Shown here: positions 60,902-64,000 of the stretch, piece after piece
Numbering within the stretch: the stretch's first letter is position 1
Layout of the letters: every line of letters starts with the position of its first letter
The notes under the pieces: model-generated
The model's database searches: none
The model's input: only the letters and a program-made list of their open reading frames with translations
What the model was told of the DNA's origin: nothing
Made by a program: the position numbers and the translations under genes
Assembly (NCBI RefSeq): GCF_001189295.1
Contig: NZ_CP012159.1
Location: 10,621,856-10,685,855, forward strand
Direction of reading: 5' to 3'
Source: Chondromyces crocatus
Lineage (GTDB): Bacteria > Myxococcota_A > Polyangia > Polyangiales > Polyangiaceae
DNA: 64,000 nucleotides

Positions 60902-62560
60902 TCACCCCTTCACGGGCAGCGACTTCCCCCCGCCAGCGCCGGGCCCCGTCAGGGCGGCGAAGAAGTCGTTCCCCTTGTCGTCGACCACGATGAAGGCCGG
61001 GAAGTCCACCACCTCGATCCGCCAGACGGCCTCCATCCCGAGCTCGGGGTACTCCAGCACCTCGACCTTCTTGATGCAGTCCTTCGCCAGACGCGCAGCC
61101 GGCCCGCCGATCGAGCCGAGATAGAACCCCCCGTACTGCTTGCACGCCGCCGTCACCGCCGGCGAGCGGTTGCCCTTGGCCAGCATCACGTGGCTCCCGC
61201 CCGCCGCCATGAGCAGGTCCACGTAGGCGTCCATGCGGCCCGCCGTCGTCGGCCCGAAGCTCCCCGACGCATATCCCTCGGGCGTCTTCGCTGGCCCCGC
61301 GTAGTACACGCAGTGATCCTGGAGGTACTTCGGCATCCCCTCGCCGCGCTCCAGCCGCTCCTTGATCTTCGCGTGGGCGATGTCGCGCGCCACCACCATC
61401 GGCCCCGTGAGCGACAGCCGCGTCTTGATCGGATACCGCGACAGGAGCGCACGGATCTCGCTCATCGGCTGGCTGAGATCGACCTTCACCACCTCACCGG
61501 GCAGGTCGGTGTCGTCGGTCTCGGGCAGGTACTTCGCCGGGTCGGCCTCGAGCTGCTCCAGGAACACGCCATCCTTCGTGATCTTGCCGAGCGCTTGCCG
61601 ATCCGCAGAGCAGGAGACGGCGATCCCCACCGGACAGCTCGCCCCGTGCCGCGGCAGGCGGATCACCCGCACGTCGTGGCAGAAGTACTTGCCCCCGAAC
61701 TGCGCCCCGATGCCCATGCGCCGCGTCAGCTCCAGGACCTGCTGCTCCACCTCCAGATCCCGGAAGCCGTGCCCCGTCGCCGCGTCCCCCGTCGTGGGCA
61801 GCGCGTCCAGGTAACGGGCCGAAGCGAGCTTCGCCGTCTTCAGCGTGTGCTCGGCCGACGTGCCGCCGATGACGACGGCCAGGTGGTACGGCGGGCAAGC
61901 CGCGGTGCCCAGCGCGCGCAGGTTCTTCTCCAGGAACGCCGTCAGGCCACTCGGGTTGAGGAGCGCCTTGGTCTCCTGGAACAGGTAGGTCTTGTTGGCC
62001 GAGCCCCCGCCCTTGGCCATGAACAGGAACTTGTAGGCGTCGCCATCGGTCGCGAAGATCTCGATCTGGGCCGGCAGGTTGTTGCCCGTGTTCTTCTCGG
62101 TGAACATGTCGACCGGCGCGAGCTGCGAGTACCGGAGATTCGCCGTCCGGTACGTGTCGTACACGCCGCGCGCGATGGCCGCCTCGTCCCCGCCGCCCGT
62201 GAAGACGAGCTGCCCCTTCTTGCCCATCACGATGGCCGTGCCCGTGTCCTGGCACATCGGCAGCACGCCGCCTGCGGCGATGTTCGCGTTCTTGAGCAGG
62301 TCGAGCGCGACGAAGCGATCGTTCGCCGACGCCTCCGGATCGTCGAGGATCTTCCGGAGCTGAGCGAGGTGCCCGGGCCGCAGCAGGTGCGCGATGTCCC
62401 GCATCGCCTCGCGCGTGAGCACCGTGAGCGCCTCCGGCTCCACCCGCAGGAAGGTCTGGCCAGCCGCCTCGAAGGTGGAGACGTGATCCTTCGTGAGCAG
62501 CCGGTAGGGCGTCGTGTCCTTACCGATGGGCAGCAGGTCTTCGTAGCGGAATTCGTTCAT
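60902..62560 (-). CDS. fumA: Fumarate hydratase class I
   Basis: The iron-sulfur fumarase that interconverts fumarate and malate, 552 residues, the usual length of the long (A+B fused) form. Cluster cysteines are seen in [11 protein letters not shown] (near 105), [11 protein letters not shown] (near 225) and [11 protein letters not shown] (near 320). The C-terminal beta domain has [26 protein letters not shown] and GKGN-type [20 protein letters not shown] precedes ATG 62560. It is first in the minus-strand group with the phosphatase, propeller and kinase genes, although that coupling may be by chance. Confidence 0.95.
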   Translation of the reverse strand: MNEFRYEDLLPIGKDTTPYRLLTKDHVSTFEAAGQTFLRVEPEALTVLTREAMRDIAHLLRPGHLAQLRKILDDPEASANDRFVALDLLKNANIAAGGVLPMCQDTGTAIVMGKKGQLVFTGGGDEAAIARGVYDTYRTANLRYSQLAPVDMFTEKNTGNNLPAQIEIFATDGDAYKFLFMAKGGGSANKTYLFQETKALLNPSGLTAFLEKNLRALGTAACPPYHLAVVIGGTSAEHTLKTAKLASARYLDALPTTGDAATGHGFRDLEVEQQVLELTRRMGIGAQFGGKYFCHDVRVIRLPRHGASCPVGIAVSCSADRQALGKITKDGVFLEQLEADPAKYLPETDDTDLPGEVVKVDLSQPMSEIRALLSRYPIKTRLSLTGPMVVARDIAHAKIKERLERGEGMPKYLQDHCVYYAGPAKTPEGYASGSFGPTTAGRMDAYVDLLMAAGGSHVMLAKGNRSPAVTAACKQYGGFYLGSIGGPAARLAKDCIKKVEVLEYPELGMEAVWRIEVVDFPAFIVVDDKGNDFFAALTGPGAGGGKSLPVKG

Positions 62561-62683
62561 GAAAAGCTCCTCGTCACCGACGCCTAAGATTCCAGAGGAC
62601 GGCCCGTTTCGCCACCTTTCGCAGCGAACCACGCCCGCTGGCTCGATGGCTCATCCGGAAGGCCCTCGGTAGCATCTCGGCTC

Positions 62684-63307
62684 ATGCAAGCCGCCCCGAC
62701 CCCTCCGTACGGCCCGCCCATGCAACCGCCAGCGCCACTTCCCCCCACCCCACCGAAGAAATTCCCGACCTGGCTCCTGATCCTGCTCTGCCTCATCCCC
62801 GTGGGGATCGGCGCGCTCGGCGTCATGGCCACCCTCGCCGTCTACGGCGTCCGTCGCTACATGGTCGCGGCGAAGACCGCGGAGGCCCGACACAACATCA
62901 AGGCGATCACCCGCGCCACCGCCGCCGCCTTCGAGAGCTCGGCCCAGGTGCCTGGCGAGGCGGGCAGGCTCTGTGACTCGGCGCGGCCCGTCCCCGTCGA
63001 GATCCCTGCGGGGGGAAAGTACGTCCCGGGTTACGTCGACTGGGAGACCGGGAGCGAGACGGAGGGGTGGACGTGCCTGCGCTTCTTCATCATCACACCG
63101 ACCCATTACCAGTACCACTACAACCACGGTTCGGGTTACCTGGCGACGACCTCGAACGCCGCCCCCGGTGCGCTCGACTTCGAAGCAGCCGCTCGCGGAG
63201 ACCTGGACGCCGACGGAACGACCAGCCTCTTCGCCATGACGGGGAAGGTCGACGAGGGCAACCTCACCCTTTCACCGCAGGTCATCGTCGAGAACGAGAC
63301 GGAGTGA
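62684..63307 (+). CDS. Single-pass membrane protein with prepilin-like N-terminus
   Basis: A 207-residue protein. A Pro-rich cytoplasmic N-terminus (PPYGPPMQPPAPLPPTPPKK, about 1-26) precedes one helix (about 29-50) that continues as an amphipathic helix KTAEARHNIKAITRATAAAFE. This helix layout resembles type IV pilin-like or pseudopilin proteins, but the Gly/Glu prepilin cleavage motif is absent. The external domain (about 85-207) has two cysteines and ends with a beta-rich D-x-D-x-D-G segment (DLDADGTTSL). It is divergent from fumarase and starts 8 nt upstream of the receptor gene below. Confidence 0.7.
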   Translation: MQAAPTPPYGPPMQPPAPLPPTPPKKFPTWLLILLCLIPVGIGALGVMATLAVYGVRRYMVAAKTAEARHNIKAITRATAAAFESSAQVPGEAGRLCDSARPVPVEIPAGGKYVPGYVDWETGSETEGWTCLRFFIITPTHYQYHYNHGSGYLATTSNAAPGALDFEAAARGDLDADGTTSLFAMTGKVDEGNLTLSPQVIVENETE

Positions 63308-63315
63308 GTTTCCAG

Positions 63316-64000
63316 ATGCATGTGATCAGCCTTCACGACGACCGCGCCCGCAAGCACGTCTGGCCCGAGCCCCCGCAGCGCATCGTCTCGCTGGTCCCCA
63401 GCGACACCTATTCCCTCCTGCGCCTCGGCGCCGGCGAGCGGGTCGTGGCCCGGACGCGCTACTGCTTCGAGCCAGCCGACGAGGTCGCCTCCATCGAGAC
63501 GGTGGGCGGCACCAAGGACGCCGACGTCGACCGCATCGTCGCCCTGGAGCCCGACGTGGTCGTCGCCAACCAGGAAGAGAACAACCGCCGCGACATCGAG
63601 CGGCTCGAGAGCGCGGGCGTGCGGGTCTTCGTCTCGTTCCCCCGTCGGGTCAGCGAAGGCGTCGCCCACCTCGCGCGCCTCGCGCGCCTGCTCGGTGTGG
63701 ACGCCCGCAGCACCGGGCCAGGCCGCGCCTTCATCGCCGAGGCCTACCGCGTCCAGCGCGAAGCCGAGGCCAGCCGCAGCCAGCTCCCGCCCCTCCGCGC
63801 CTTCGTGCCCATCTGGATGGACCCGCTGATGACCGCCAACGGCGAGACCTTCCTCTCCGACGCGCTCGATCTGGCCGGCGCACAGAACGTGTTCGCCGAC
63901 CGCCCGCGGCGCTACCCGCTCGCCGCGGACACCGGGACCGGCAAACCCCTCTCCCCCGACCGGGTGGGCGACCGTGACACCCGTTACCCACGGATCACCC
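63316..64000 (+). CDS. Helical-backbone metal receptor (BtuF-like), partial
   Basis: A periplasmic-binding-protein-fold protein for vitamin B12 or iron-siderophore class ligands, cut off by the window end after 228 codons. The family blocks are clear: PQRIVSLVPSDTYSLL near the N-terminus, GGTKDADVDRIVALEPDVVVAN and GVRVFVSFP. ATG 63316 begins only 20 residues before the conserved part and no signal peptide or lipobox is present, so either it is cytoplasmic or the true start lies elsewhere, but an upstream start would run into the preceding gene, 8 nt away. It is the second gene of an operon with the membrane protein. Confidence 0.82.
   Translation, partial: MHVISLHDDRARKHVWPEPPQRIVSLVPSDTYSLLRLGAGERVVARTRYCFEPADEVASIETVGGTKDADVDRIVALEPDVVVANQEENNRRDIERLESAGVRVFVSFPRRVSEGVAHLARLARLLGVDARSTGPGRAFIAEAYRVQREAEASRSQLPPLRAFVPIWMDPLMTANGETFLSDALDLAGAQNVFADRPRRYPLAADTGTGKPLSPDRVGDRDTRYPRIT

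Noticed and set aside
57138-61124. Very long plus-strand frame
   Set aside because: It runs antisense through the kinase, propeller and phosphatase genes, which have clear domains; the frame shows His/Arg/Pro-rich filler only.
1-64000. tRNA, rRNA, transposase or prophage genes
   Set aside because: No cloverleaf-like sequence with conserved T-loop, no rRNA motif and no integrase, transposase or phage structural protein was found on either strand.

Overview
The window looks like chromosome from a myxobacterium, most likely the Polyangiales/Sorangiineae branch (Polyangium, Sorangium or Chondromyces relatives). The evidence is GC-rich coding with strong third-position G/C bias, four eukaryotic-type Ser/Thr kinases (two fused to AAA ATPase and TPR regions), many lipoproteins with Gly/Ser/Thr-rich linkers, a Myxococcus-type Cys-rich repeat, and a seven-gene chemosensory operon. 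I assign 47 protein genes. I see no rRNA, tRNA, transposase, prophage gene or true CRISPR array.

Layout. 0.4-6.2 kb: a secreted SGNH hydrolase, a membrane protein translationally coupled to apolipoprotein N-acyltransferase (Lnt), then a convergent MFS transporter/membrane protein operon. 6.4-12.9 kb: a MutS-family ATPase overlapping a GMC oxidoreductase, an orphan lipoprotein, an unknown protein and a zinc-type MDR dehydrogenase. 13-17.8 kb: a minus-strand PLD / MoxR ATPase / VWA operon, an orphan ExbD-like protein and a strongly diverged FdhD. 18-25.5 kb: a Ser/Thr kinase divergent from a three-gene cassette of a pentapeptide-repeat lipoprotein, a 1356-residue kinase-AAA-TPR protein and a PPP-family phosphatase. 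25.5-31 kb: the accessory part, with a 1.6-kb repeat-rich non-coding spacer, a DNRLRE/Cys-rich-repeat lipoprotein, a six-unit array of palindromic repeats and two tandem paralogous lipoproteins. 31-46 kb: amidohydrolase lipoprotein, SEC-C protein, DUF2007 protein, purL, a small membrane protein coupled to a second GMC oxidoreductase, GNAT, ferritin-like lipoprotein, zinc peptidase-like protein and a second giant kinase-AAA-TPR protein. 46.5-54.2 kb: a compact CheW-CheR-CheW-MCP-CheA/REC-CheB-REC operon. 54.3-64 kb: a CurA-type reductase, an ion transporter, a minus-strand operon of class I fumarase, GAF/PP2C phosphatase, beta-propeller protein and Ser/Thr kinase, then a prepilin-like membrane protein and a helical-backbone metal receptor cut off by the window end.

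How it works together. Signalling dominates: kinases and phosphatases lie next to each other twice (20.7-25.5 kb and 56.7-60.8 kb), which suggests local phosphorylation switches. The chemosensory operon has the parts list of a Wsp-type (alternative cellular function) system, but its terminal output protein carries two receiver-like domains and no GGDEF. The lipoprotein genes around 27-31 kb form a small surface-protein island separated by repeat-rich spacers. Housekeeping genes (lnt, purL, fumarase) are scattered among them. The most unusual points are the active-site changes in the FdhD homologue, the repeat arrays at 25.5-29 kb, the LNWNA-repeat lipoprotein/kinase/phosphatase cassette and the GGDEF-less Wsp-like operon.
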